Source: Aquisphaera insulae (lineage in GTDB: Bacteria > Planctomycetota > Planctomycetia > Isosphaerales > Isosphaeraceae). Taken from it: DNA of 64,000 nt. The stretch spans positions 205,155-269,154 of the forward strand of contig NZ_JAALJH010000003.1 in NCBI RefSeq assembly GCF_011064615.1, written 5' to 3'. The notes under the pieces were generated by a model that did not search any database, was not told the DNA's origin, and saw nothing but the letters and a program-made list of their open reading frames with translations. Every line of letters begins with the position of its first letter. Positions within the stretch are counted from its first letter, which is position 1. The translations under genes and the position numbers were made by a program. Of this stretch, positions 20,178 to 29,181 are shown one piece after another.

Positions 20178-23100
20178 GCGTGCCGACGCGGGCCGTCACC
20201 CTCGATGAAGAGATCCCGAGGCGGCTGGCCGAATGCCGGGCCCCGTTCCTGATCGGCGTCCGCCATCACTCGGCGGCCCTGGCGCGGGTCATGCCCGCGC
20301 TGCTCGAAGGCTTCCGGCCGGAGACGGTCCTGGTCGAGCTGCCGCCCGATTTCGGGCCGTGGCTGGCGTACCTGGGGCGGGACGACCTGGAGGCGCCCGT
20401 GGCCCTGGCCGCCTGCGAGGACAGCCGCCTGATCTCGTTCTACCCGCTGGCGGACTTCTCGCCGGAGCTCGCCGCGATCCGATGGGCGGCGCGGAACGGC
20501 GTGCCCGTGATCCCTTGCGACCTGGGGCTCGCGGCCATGAGCCGGGCGGCAGGCCGCCGCGGCGGCGAGGATCGCGAGGAGGACGGGCCGAGCGTCCTCG
20601 AACGCCTGCTCGGTCGTCACGATGCGCGCGACACCGGCGAGCTCTGGGAGAGGCTCGTCGAGACGCCCGCATGCCGGTCGTCTCCCGAGTCGATCCGCCG
20701 GGCGGCGCTCACCTTCGGCTGGATGGTCCGCCATTCCTCGAACGGCCCCTCGCTCGGGGACGCCCATCGCGAGGCGGCGATGCGCGCCGCCGTGGCGGCG
20801 GCGCCGGGGAGGTCGGCCGCGGTTGTCGGCTCGTTCCACGCCGCCGCGCTCTTGCCCGAGCCGGTTCTCTGGTCGCCCCCCGCTGCGCCCCCGTCGGACG
20901 AGCCGCCTCGCCCGTCGGTTGCAACATCGTTGATTCCTTACTCGTTCGATCAGCTCGATCAGCGGAGCGGCTATCCGGCCGGGATCATGGACCCGGCCTG
21001 GCAGCAGGCCATGCTGGCCGCGCCCGACCCCGAGTCCGTCGCGGCTCTCGCCGCGGACCTCGCCGTCGAGCTCTGCCGGCGGCTCCGCCGGGATGGCCAC
21101 GTGGCCGGCACGCCGGACGCCGCGGAGATCGTCCGGATGGCTCGCGACCTGGGCCGGCTCCGCGGCCAGGCCGCGCCGGGGCGTGGAGAACTGCTCGAGG
21201 CGATTCAATCCTGCCTGGTGCAGGGGGACCTCCTCGGCCGGGGCCGGGCCGTCGCCGCCGCCGCCCAGGGAGTGCTGGTCGGGGTGCGCCGGGGCCGACT
21301 GCCGAAGGGCTTGCCCCGCAGCGGCCTGGCGCCCCAGGTCGAATCCGTGATGGCCCGGCTGAAGCTGCCGGGGCCCGACTCCAACGACGGAGACGCCGTG
21401 GAGCTTCGACTCGATCCGCTCCGCTCGCGGCTCGATCGCGCCCGCGCCGTCCTCTTCCGCCGGTTGGACCTGATCGGCGTCTCGTACGCGGAGCGGATCG
21501 ACGCCGCGGCCGTCGGCCGTCGCGAGAACCTCACCGAGGCCTGGCGAGTCCGCTGGACCGGGGTGACGACCGCCACGCTGGACGCGGCGGGCCGATTCGG
21601 CGTGACCCTGAGCCAGGCCTGCGAGGCCGCCGTGCGACGCCTGCGGCATCCCGGGGCCGCCGCGGACGACGAGGATCCCGAGCACCGCCACCCGGCGACC
21701 ACCCTGGCACGCCTCTCGGCCGCGGCGGAGTCCGGCCTCGGCGATGCGGTCCGGGCCCGGATCGCGGAACTCGACGGCCCCTTCCTGCGGGATGCCTCCC
21801 CGGCCCAGTTGATCGAGGCCGCGGCCATCCTCCAGCGGATCGCCGCGGGCCATGTCCTGGGCCTTCCCCTCGGCGACGACCAGGCGGCCCCGCCCGACGT
21901 CGAGCGTTTCGAGGCGAGCCCCGCCCTGCTCGATGACCTCCCCTTGCTCGAGGCGGCCCTCCACGGCCTGGACGGCCTGTGCGGGTCGGACGAGCCGGCG
22001 GACGTGGCCAGCCTGGTCGACCTGACGGCCCTGATCCGGGGCGACCTGCGAGGCGACAGTCCGGGAACGGGACCATCGCCCCTCCTGCCCGCGCTCCGGT
22101 CGCACCTGGAGCGGTTCCGGCGCGAGGGTTCGCCGCGGATGCACGGCGCGGCCCTCGGGGCGCTGGCGATGCTGGGACTGGTCCAGGCCGATCCGCTGGG
22201 CGCCGCCCTTGCGAGCTGGTACGACGGGGCCTCCACGACCGAGGGCCGCTCCCACCTGCGATCCCGCCTCCAGGGCCTGATGATCCCGCTCCTGCCGCTG
22301 GTCTCGGCCGACCCCGCCTGGCTTGGCGGCCTGGAGGGACGCCTCGCCGCGTCCCCCGACGAGGAGTTCCTCGCCAGGCTGCCGGCCCTCCGCGGCGGGT
22401 TCCACGTCCTGACGCCCGCCGACCGCGCGAGGCTCCTGGTCGATCGGCTGGCGGTGCTGGAACCGGGCGGGTCCGCGGCCACCGGCGCCCGCGTCATCGA
22501 CGACCCGATCGCACTGGCCTGTGCGACGGCGGCCGACCGCGCCGGCAGGGCGGCGATCGCGAGTCTCCTGCCCGAGTTCACGCTCCGCGCGTACGGCAAA
22601 TCGGACTCCCACGCCGCGCCGGCCCGGATCGGCGAGCCGCCGGGCGAGCTGACGCTGGCCGAACGCTGGCGGCTCGTCCTGGGCGTCCAGGGCAGCCGCA
22701 CCGCGAAGGGGAGGTATGCCGCCTCGACCCTCGATCAGCTCTACGGTCGAGGCGCACGCGAGGGCCGAGGGCATCGGGCCGACCTGGCCGGAGGGGGCGG
22801 GACCGAGGCCGCGTCGCCCTCGGCGCGGGAGTGGGTCGACGACGTCAACGGCCTCTTCGGGAAGGACGTCTTCGAGGAGGTGCTGGGCGAGGCCGCCGCC
22901 GGTGGCCGTGGCGCGATCCTCGAATACCTCGATCCCTCCTCCGTGCGGCCATCGGTCGCCCTCCTGGAGCAGGTGCTCTCGCTCCGCGGGGCGCTCCCCG
23001 AACGCGAGCTCGACCGGTTGCGGAAGCTCGCCCGCCGGATCACCGAGCGGCTGGCGAAGCAGCTCGAGGACCGCCTTCGTCCCGCGCTGTCCGGGCTCAG

Positions 23101-23758
23101 CACCCCCAGGCCCACGCGGCGGAGGAGCCGCCGGCTCGACTTCGGCCGGACCCTGGATGCCAACCTCGATACCGCCCATCGCCGGGACGACGGCCGGATC
23201 GCCCTGGCGCCGCGGCGGCTCTACTTCCGCACGCCGGCGAGGCGGCAGATGGACTGGCACCTCATCTTCGTGGTGGACGTCTCCGGGTCGATGGAAGCCT
23301 CGGTGATCTACAGTGCCCTCGTCTCGGCCGTCTTCTCGCCGTTGCCGGCCATCGACGTCCGGTTCTTCGCCTTCAGCACCGACGTCATCGACTTGTCCGG
23401 CTCGGTCGAGGATCCCCTCGCCCTGCTGATGGAAGTTCAGGTCGGCGGCGGCACCCACATCGGGCTGGGATTGAGGGCCGCCCGCGGGGCGATCCGGAAT
23501 CCGTCGCGGACGCTCGTCGTCCTCGTCACCGATTTCGAGGAAGGCGTGTCCGTCCCCGAGCTGCTCGCCGAGGTCCGGATGATCGCCGATTCCGGCGCGA
23601 AGCTGATCGGCCTGGCCGCCCTGGACGACGACGCCCGGCCGCGGTACCACGCCGGCATCGCCGCCAGCGTCGTGGCCGCGGGCATGCCGGTCGCGGCCGT
23701 CAGCCCGGAGCGACTGGCCCGGTGGGTCGGCGATCACATCCGCAAGGGATCGACGTGA
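20174..23758 (+). CDS. DUF5682-vWA fusion protein (YehM-YehP-like)
   Basis: 1194 residues from the ATG overlapping the MoxR stop. The N-terminus (IGVRHHSAALARVM, then VLVELPPDF) is the start of DUF5682. A long, mostly helical middle follows. A C-terminal von Willebrand A domain begins near residue 1025, with a complete MIDAS metal site: DVSGS (about 1035), the Thr in GGGTHIG and the Asp in LVTDFEEG. In E. coli the two halves correspond to separate proteins, YehM and YehP, next to the MoxR protein YehL. Here one polypeptide joins them, which fixes their stoichiometry. The vWA domain is the expected docking partner for the MoxR ATPase. Cytoplasmic; biological role unknown. Confidence 0.8.
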   Translation: MSVPTRAVTLDEEIPRRLAECRAPFLIGVRHHSAALARVMPALLEGFRPETVLVELPPDFGPWLAYLGRDDLEAPVALAACEDSRLISFYPLADFSPELAAIRWAARNGVPVIPCDLGLAAMSRAAGRRGGEDREEDGPSVLERLLGRHDARDTGELWERLVETPACRSSPESIRRAALTFGWMVRHSSNGPSLGDAHREAAMRAAVAAAPGRSAAVVGSFHAAALLPEPVLWSPPAAPPSDEPPRPSVATSLIPYSFDQLDQRSGYPAGIMDPAWQQAMLAAPDPESVAALAADLAVELCRRLRRDGHVAGTPDAAEIVRMARDLGRLRGQAAPGRGELLEAIQSCLVQGDLLGRGRAVAAAAQGVLVGVRRGRLPKGLPRSGLAPQVESVMARLKLPGPDSNDGDAVELRLDPLRSRLDRARAVLFRRLDLIGVSYAERIDAAAVGRRENLTEAWRVRWTGVTTATLDAAGRFGVTLSQACEAAVRRLRHPGAAADDEDPEHRHPATTLARLSAAAESGLGDAVRARIAELDGPFLRDASPAQLIEAAAILQRIAAGHVLGLPLGDDQAAPPDVERFEASPALLDDLPLLEAALHGLDGLCGSDEPADVASLVDLTALIRGDLRGDSPGTGPSPLLPALRSHLERFRREGSPRMHGAALGALAMLGLVQADPLGAALASWYDGASTTEGRSHLRSRLQGLMIPLLPLVSADPAWLGGLEGRLAASPDEEFLARLPALRGGFHVLTPADRARLLVDRLAVLEPGGSAATGARVIDDPIALACATAADRAGRAAIASLLPEFTLRAYGKSDSHAAPARIGEPPGELTLAERWRLVLGVQGSRTAKGRYAASTLDQLYGRGAREGRGHRADLAGGGGTEAASPSAREWVDDVNGLFGKDVFEEVLGEAAAGGRGAILEYLDPSSVRPSVALLEQVLSLRGALPERELDRLRKLARRITERLAKQLEDRLRPALSGLSTPRPTRRRSRRLDFGRTLDANLDTAHRRDDGRIALAPRRLYFRTPARRQMDWHLIFVVDVSGSMEASVIYSALVSAVFSPLPAIDVRFFAFSTDVIDLSGSVEDPLALLMEVQVGGGTHIGLGLRAARGAIRNPSRTLVVLVTDFEEGVSVPELLAEVRMIADSGAKLIGLAALDDDARPRYHAGIAASVVAAGMPVAAVSPERLARWVGDHIRKGST

Positions 23759-23759
23759 C

Positions 23760-25508
23760 ATGAGCACCAGGCGGCCCACCGCATCCCCCGACCTGCTCGC
23801 GGCGGTGATCGAGTCGACGCCCGATCGCGTCCGCCGCCGCCTCGATCGCACGCCCGACCTCGCGGAGAGCTGGGACTGGCGGCCCGGAGAGTCGGCCTGG
23901 ATGGTGGAGACCGGCGGCGAGACCGTGACCCTGCCGCATGGACGCGTCACCGCCGTGGAGCAGGTCACCTGCACGTGCCTGCTTTCGCCCCGTTGCTTCC
24001 ACGTGCTCGCCTGCCTCACGCGCCTGGAAGTCGTGGACGATGAGGCCGGGCCGGCGGGGGACGCGGAGCCGATCGCGGCCGAGCCGAGCGAGCCGGAAGG
24101 CCGCGAGGAGCCCACGCCGGGCCAGCGGCGAGCCGCGAGCGAGGTGGCCCGGAGTGTGACGCCGCTCCTGCGGGTGGGCGTCGCCAACGGGGGCGTCGTC
24201 CTCCAGTCCGGCCTCCTGCGGGCCGTTCACGGCTGCCGCGCCGAGGGGCTCCACCGCCTGGCCGCGCTGGGGTTGCGGGTGGTCGCGGGCATCGGCGAGG
24301 TCCGCTCGCGGGCCCCCTCGGCCGATCCGGAGGCGCTGGCCGAGGACATCGCCGACCTGCTCGAAACGTGCGCCCAGGTGCTCCGCGACGGGCCCGTCGC
24401 CGGCCACTGGATCGGCACGGCCAGACGCCAGCAGCTCCCGGTCACCCCGCGCCGGCTCCTGGGCCTGTTCGCCGAACCGATCGTCACGCGGAGCGGGTAC
24501 GCGGGGGCGGCGGTGTACTTCCTGGGGGGCGACGGCCGATTCTACACGGCCTCGGACGTGCGCCCCGGCGAGGCCCAGCATGCGCGCGAGGTCTACCTCG
24601 GCGGGGTCGAGATCGGCCCGCTGATCCAGCCGGCGCGGCAGCTCGCGCGGGGGGCGTACCTGGGGACCGACCTGACCGCCTCATCGGACGGACGACTCGG
24701 CCGCGGCAAGGGGGCGCAGATCGTCGAGCAGGGGCCATCGAGCTGGCGGACCGAGGCCATCGAGGAGCGATTCCGCCGCCCGCTCTCCGCCCAGTGGGAG
24801 GCGGTCCTTGCCGAGTCGTCGCGGCCCATCGACCTCCGCGCGGCCGGCTGGGATCTCGTCTTCCTCGAAGGAAAAGTCCTGGGCGCGGCCGGCCCCGTCC
24901 TGTTCCTCCAGCCGGCCGAGGTTGGTCGGACGATCGGCCTGGTGATCGAGAATGAGAGCGAGGGGCTGTTCTTCCGCGAGAACCTTCGCATGCTCGCCCA
25001 CGCGCCGGGCCTGCGGCTGAAGGTCATCGGCCGCGTCAATCCGGTCGAGCCGCGGACGGTCGCCCCGCTCGCGATTGCCAACGCCGATGACTCCGAGGCC
25101 GAGGACGCTCCCAGGCTGGATCTCCCCGGGTCCTGGGGCGATCGCGTCTGCCTCGGCTTCGACGAGATCCAGCGGCCGCACCTCCGGAACGCCCGCGAAT
25201 CGGCGCTGGTCCTGAATGTCCCGCTCGCGCCGCCCGAGGATCCGCTCGCGCCGCTCCGCCGGCGCTGGATCGCGACGATGCTGTCGGGCGTGAGCTCGCC
25301 GCGCCTCGCCAGCTCGAACCGCCTCGCCATCGAGACCTCGGCCCTCCATCGCGGCGGCTATACGACGGGCGCCTCGCTGCTGGACGCGCTCTCGCGTGAG
25401 CCGGCCGCGGCCGGGCCGACTGGTTCCGACGCGTTCCTCGCCGCGGCGATCTACCTGCGGGCCTGCGCGCTCGAGCGGGCGCGTGTCGAGCTGTCGCTGG
25501 AAGGCTGA
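23760..25508 (+). CDS. SWIM zinc-finger protein (YehQ-like)
   Basis: 582 residues, starting one base after the previous stop. A SWIM motif lies at about residues 71-82: CTC, five residues, then CFH (CxC-xn-CxH). SWIM fingers bind DNA or protein. The remainder is not recognised by eye but is typical in length for the SWIM protein that accompanies MoxR-vWA loci (E. coli YehQ). It is the last gene of the operon; a new promoter for the next cluster starts 43 bases downstream of its stop. Confidence 0.8.
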   Translation: MSTRRPTASPDLLAAVIESTPDRVRRRLDRTPDLAESWDWRPGESAWMVETGGETVTLPHGRVTAVEQVTCTCLLSPRCFHVLACLTRLEVVDDEAGPAGDAEPIAAEPSEPEGREEPTPGQRRAASEVARSVTPLLRVGVANGGVVLQSGLLRAVHGCRAEGLHRLAALGLRVVAGIGEVRSRAPSADPEALAEDIADLLETCAQVLRDGPVAGHWIGTARRQQLPVTPRRLLGLFAEPIVTRSGYAGAAVYFLGGDGRFYTASDVRPGEAQHAREVYLGGVEIGPLIQPARQLARGAYLGTDLTASSDGRLGRGKGAQIVEQGPSSWRTEAIEERFRRPLSAQWEAVLAESSRPIDLRAAGWDLVFLEGKVLGAAGPVLFLQPAEVGRTIGLVIENESEGLFFRENLRMLAHAPGLRLKVIGRVNPVEPRTVAPLAIANADDSEAEDAPRLDLPGSWGDRVCLGFDEIQRPHLRNARESALVLNVPLAPPEDPLAPLRRRWIATMLSGVSSPRLASSNRLAIETSALHRGGYTTGASLLDALSREPAAAGPTGSDAFLAAAIYLRACALERARVELSLEG

Positions 25509-25550
25509 GTCATGCACCGAGAGGCTCGGGACGCGAGTCGGCGACGGCGT

Positions 25551-25556
25551 TATAAT
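25551..25556 (+). promoter_or_regulatory. -10 element ahead of the STM4015-STM4011 cluster
   Basis: A perfect TATAAT in GC-rich DNA, 68 bases before the first start codon of the cluster and just after the SWIM gene. No -35 match was found at 16-19 bases upstream, so this is a half-supported promoter. Confidence 0.4.
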
Positions 25557-25618
25557 CGCCGGGCACGGCGGCCTCGAAATCCGGGGCCTCGCTCGAGCGG
25601 GCAAGGGAGATCGGTTCG

Positions 25619-26560
25619 ATGACGATTGGGGAACACGTCGAGACGTTCGAGGGCCTGCCCGTCCACGACTTCGATCCCGACGAGGGGATCAACGACCCGG
25701 AAGGGATGGCGTATCGGCTCTCCGTGGAATACGATGCCGCCGAGCAGGGCGCGACGATGACGGGGACGCTCGCGGCGTTCCTGGAGGATCCGGCCGCGGC
25801 CAGGGTGGAGGCGATGGTCATCGGGCCCTGGGAGGAGGTCTATGACTCCAGCAACAGCTCGGCGCCGATCGTGGAGGCCCTGGTGGCCTCTGCGGAGACG
25901 CTGGTGGCGTTGCGGGCGATCTTCCTCGGCGACATCACGTATGAGGAGTCGGAGATGTCCTGGATCGGGCAATCCGACGTGACGCCGCTCTTCGATGCCT
26001 ATCCAAGGCTCGAGAGCTTTCGCGTCCGGGGAGGGACGGGGCTGGTCATCGGGTCGCTGAAGCACGTGAACCTGCGATCGCTCGCGGTCGAGACGGGAGG
26101 CCTTGATGCCTCGATCCTCCGCGGTATCCTCTCCTCGGACCTCCCACGGTTGGAGCACCTGGAGCTCTGGCTAGGCACCGAGGAATACGGCAGGACCGTC
26201 ACGGTCGAGGACCTGGGACCGATCCTCCGCGGCGAGGTGTTCCCGGCGCTGCGATACCTCGGCCTGCGGAATTGCCAGAACGTGGACGAGATCGCGGTCT
26301 CCGTGGCGGAGGCGCCGATCCTGGATCGGATCAAGGTGCTCGACCTCTCGCTGGGCGACCTGACCGACGCGGGGGCGAAGGCGCTTATCGAGAGCTCGAA
26401 GGTAGCCCGCCTGGGGAAGCTGGACATCCACCACCATTTCGCATCGCCCGAGCTGACGCAGAAGCTCGAGGCCCTCGGCATCGCCGTGGACGCGAGCGAA
26501 CGGCAAGAGCCGCATCGGTACAAGGATGAGGAATACCGCTTCATCTCCGTCTCCGAGTAA
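25619..26560 (+). CDS. STM4015 family leucine-rich-repeat protein
   Basis: 313 residues. The N-terminus (GEHVETFEGLPVHDFDP) matches my memory of the STM4015 family. From about residue 115 the sequence has leucine-rich-repeat units (LEHLELWLG, LRYLGLRNC, IKVLDLSLG), ending in a short polar tail. Likely a cytoplasmic recognition or scaffold protein for the enzymes encoded downstream. The reverse gene order STM4015-4014-4013-4012-4011 is a known but uncharacterised bacterial cluster first named from Salmonella locus tags. The next gene may start inside its last codons. Confidence 0.85.
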   Translation: MTIGEHVETFEGLPVHDFDPDEGINDPEGMAYRLSVEYDAAEQGATMTGTLAAFLEDPAAARVEAMVIGPWEEVYDSSNSSAPIVEALVASAETLVALRAIFLGDITYEESEMSWIGQSDVTPLFDAYPRLESFRVRGGTGLVIGSLKHVNLRSLAVETGGLDASILRGILSSDLPRLEHLELWLGTEEYGRTVTVEDLGPILRGEVFPALRYLGLRNCQNVDEIAVSVAEAPILDRIKVLDLSLGDLTDAGAKALIESSKVARLGKLDIHHHFASPELTQKLEALGIAVDASERQEPHRYKDEEYRFISVSE

Positions 26561-27731
26561 GGATGTGGGCGGCAATCCATCGTCGCCGCTCGACCTCGTC
26601 GTTCTGGCGAACCCGGGGAGCCGGCGGCTGGGATGGCTCGAGCCGGCGATGGCCCGTTGCGGTGGCCCCGCGCCCCGGGTCGTCGCGTATTCGACCTACC
26701 TCCGCGGCGAGGTCCGACTGGGCGAGGTCCTTCGCGAGGGGAGCGTGCTGCGGATCGAGTCCCCCGGGCAGGACTTCGAAGTGGAACGAGAAATCCTGGC
26801 GCTGGGGACCGACGCGGCGGGATCGAGGCTCAGCAGGGAAGACCTCGACCGGCTGGAGTTCGACCGCGGCCGGATCCTCGCCCCGACCCAGTGGTATCAC
26901 GGATTCGCCCGGCTCCTCGGCCGGATCCGCGAGGATCGCGCCGAGGCCGCGCCCCATGTCGTGATGAACGACGAGGAGTCGATCGCCGTGCTCTACGACA
27001 AGCCGCGCTGCCGTGAGCATCTTGTCGCCCGGGGGATCGAGTGCCCCCGGGCGATCGGCCCCGTGGGGTCATACGACGAGCTCCGAGGCCGGATGCGCGA
27101 GTCCCGGATCGGCCGCGTCTTCGTCAAGCTGCGGTACGGATCCTCGGCCTCCGGAATCGTCGCGCTCGAGGCGATCGGGCCGAGGGCTCAGGCCTTCACG
27201 ACGGTGGAGATGGTCGACTCCGAGTGCGGGCTCAGGCTCTATAATTCCAGGCGAATTCGCCGCCTCGACGCCGAACGGACGATCGCTCGGCTGATCGACG
27301 CGCTGGCCGCCGAGGCGGTCCACGTCGAGGCGTGGGTGCCCAAGGCCGGCCTGGAGGGACATGCCTTCGACCTCCGCGTCGTGGTAATCGGGGGCCGATG
27401 TGAGCACGCGGTCGTCCGGCTCAGCCGAAGCCCCATGACGAACCTCCACCTCAAGAACCGCCGGGGCGACCTCTCGAGGCTCCGCGACCGCATGGGAGGC
27501 CCGGCCTGGGAGGATCTCCTCGATACCTGTCGCCGCGTCGGCGAGGCCTTCCCCGGCTGTCGATATGTCGGCGTGGACGCCGCCGTGCTCCCCGGCTATC
27601 GCCGCCACGTCGTGTTCGAGGCGAACGCCTTCGGCGACCTGATCCCGGGCATCCTGGATCCCTCGGGGAGGGACACCTACACGGCCGAGATCGAATCCCT
27701 GGTCGCCGACCCGATCCGGAGGCGCCCATGA
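26526..27731 (+). CDS. STM4014 family protein, ATP-grasp-like
   Basis: 401 residues if started at ATG 26526, overlapping the previous gene by 35 bases; GTG at 26565 is an alternative and neither ribosome binding site decides. The central and C-terminal parts look like an ATP-grasp fold: VFVKLRYGSSASGIVAL (nucleotide-binding Lys and glycine-rich loop, about 198-215) and a metal-binding end with VGVDAAV and VFEANAFGDL. ATP-grasp enzymes join a carboxylate to an amine or thiol through an acyl-phosphate. With a leucine-rich-repeat protein and two radical SAM enzymes alongside, peptide or metabolite tailoring is a plausible inference. Substrate unknown. Confidence 0.8.
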   Translation: MRNTASSPSPSKDVGGNPSSPLDLVVLANPGSRRLGWLEPAMARCGGPAPRVVAYSTYLRGEVRLGEVLREGSVLRIESPGQDFEVEREILALGTDAAGSRLSREDLDRLEFDRGRILAPTQWYHGFARLLGRIREDRAEAAPHVVMNDEESIAVLYDKPRCREHLVARGIECPRAIGPVGSYDELRGRMRESRIGRVFVKLRYGSSASGIVALEAIGPRAQAFTTVEMVDSECGLRLYNSRRIRRLDAERTIARLIDALAAEAVHVEAWVPKAGLEGHAFDLRVVVIGGRCEHAVVRLSRSPMTNLHLKNRRGDLSRLRDRMGGPAWEDLLDTCRRVGEAFPGCRYVGVDAAVLPGYRRHVVFEANAFGDLIPGILDPSGRDTYTAEIESLVADPIRRRP

Positions 27732-28375
27732 TCCGGGCTATCCTGTTTGATCTGGACGGGACGCTCGTGGACCGCGACGGCGCCCTCCGCCGATACGCCC
27801 TGGACCTGTTCGACCGCCACCCGGAGACATTCCCGCCCGGGCGTCGCGACCGCGATCTCGCGTCTCTGATCGACGGCTCCGTTCGCGACCGCCGCCAGCT
27901 CGCCCGTCGGGTTGCCGCGGCCTATCCCGGGCTTGACACGGCACGGGACCTCGAGAGCGACATGGCGCGTCGACTACCCACCTTCATCGAACCCGACCCG
28001 GAACTCAACCGACTCCTCGACCGCCTGGCGACGCGGTACACGCTGGCCGTCGTCTCGAACGGCGCCGGTCCGCTCCAGTTCGCGAAACTCGCCGCCGCAG
28101 GACTCGCCGGGAGGATCGACGGGGTCTTCGTCTCCGGTATGGTCGGTGTCGGCAAGCCCGATCCTCGCTCCTTCCTCAGGGCGCTCGACTGGGCGAGAGT
28201 GACACCGAAAGCGGCCCTCTTCGTCGGCGACGACCCCGTGGCCGACATCGCCGGCGCGGCCCGCGTCGGCATGAAGACCTGCTGGGTCAGTCGAGGACGC
28301 GTCTATCCGGAGGGCCCGCCGCGGCCCGACATGACGATCGACAACGTCCGCGCACTTCCGGAGGCCCTGACGTGA
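27728..28375 (+). CDS. HAD-family hydrolase within the STM40xx cluster
   Basis: 215 residues with the four HAD motifs: motif I FDLDGTLVD (nucleophile Asp8, Asp10), motif II VVSNG, motif III lysine in VGVGKPDP and motif IV FVGDDPVADIAGA. A C1-type cap sits between motifs I and II, as in phosphoglycolate phosphatase-like enzymes. It overlaps STM4014 and STM4013 genes by four bases at each end, so it is a true operon member. HAD genes are not part of the core five-gene STM4011-4015 set as I know it, so this may be a lineage-specific addition. Substrate unknown. Confidence 0.88.
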   Translation: MIRAILFDLDGTLVDRDGALRRYALDLFDRHPETFPPGRRDRDLASLIDGSVRDRRQLARRVAAAYPGLDTARDLESDMARRLPTFIEPDPELNRLLDRLATRYTLAVVSNGAGPLQFAKLAAAGLAGRIDGVFVSGMVGVGKPDPRSFLRALDWARVTPKAALFVGDDPVADIAGAARVGMKTCWVSRGRVYPEGPPRPDMTIDNVRALPEALT

Positions 28376-29181
28376 TCGACGCGGTGTCGCTCGTGCGGAC
28401 CCATGATATCCTCCTGGTGACGATGGACACCTTGCGCTACGATGTCGCCCGCGATGCCCTCGCGGCGGGAAGGACGCCAAACCTCGCGGCGGTCCTGCCC
28501 GGTGGGATCTGGGAGGAGCGTCATTCGCCGGGGAGCTTCACGTTTTCCGCCCACCAGGCCTTCTTCGCCGGCTTCCTGCCAACCCCGGCTCGCCCGGGAA
28601 AGCACGCCCGGCCCTTCGCCCTCGCCTTCCCGGGGAGTGAGACCATCGGCCCGGGGACGTGCGTCCTCGATGCGCCCGACATCGTCGCCGGTCTCGCCGG
28701 GCTCGGCTACCACACGGTCTGCATCGGCGGCGTCGGCTTCTTCAACAAGCAGAGCCCGCTCGGCCGCGTCCTGCCGGGCCTCTTCGCCGAGAGCCACTGG
28801 AGCCCCGCCTTGGGCGTGACCGATCCCAGGTCGACCGAGAACCAGGTCTCGCTCGCGATCGAGGTCCTCTCGCGGCGGCCGAGAGATCGCCGCGTCTTCC
28901 TCTTCCTGAACGTCTCCGCAATCCATCAGCCGAACCGCTTCTACCTGCCCGGCGCCACCGCGGATACGATCGAGTCCCACGCCGCCGCGCTCGCCTATGT
29001 GGACGCGGCACTCGGCAAACTCTTCGAGGCCCTCCGCCGCCGGGGGCCGTGGCTGGTCGTCGCCTGCTCGGACCACGGCACGGCCTATGGCGAGGACGGC
29101 TACGAAGGCCACCGCCTGGCGCATCCCGTGGTCTGGACCGTGCCGTACGCCGAGTTCCTCCTGGAAGGGACCACGCCGTGA
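28372..29181 (+). CDS. STM4013/SEN3800 family hydrolase (alkaline-phosphatase fold)
   Basis: 269 residues from a GTG overlapping the HAD stop. The fold is that of the alkaline phosphatase/sulfatase superfamily: an N-terminal metal/nucleophile motif VTMDTLRYD (Asp19, Thr20) and a C-terminal metal site SDHGTAYGEDGYEGHRLAHP. It is shorter than true sulfatases. It presumably removes or transfers a phosphate- or sulfate-type group on the pathway intermediate. The next gene starts at a GTG overlapping its stop. Confidence 0.85.
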   Translation: MIDAVSLVRTHDILLVTMDTLRYDVARDALAAGRTPNLAAVLPGGIWEERHSPGSFTFSAHQAFFAGFLPTPARPGKHARPFALAFPGSETIGPGTCVLDAPDIVAGLAGLGYHTVCIGGVGFFNKQSPLGRVLPGLFAESHWSPALGVTDPRSTENQVSLAIEVLSRRPRDRRVFLFLNVSAIHQPNRFYLPGATADTIESHAAALAYVDAALGKLFEALRRRGPWLVVACSDHGTAYGEDGYEGHRLAHPVVWTVPYAEFLLEGTTP

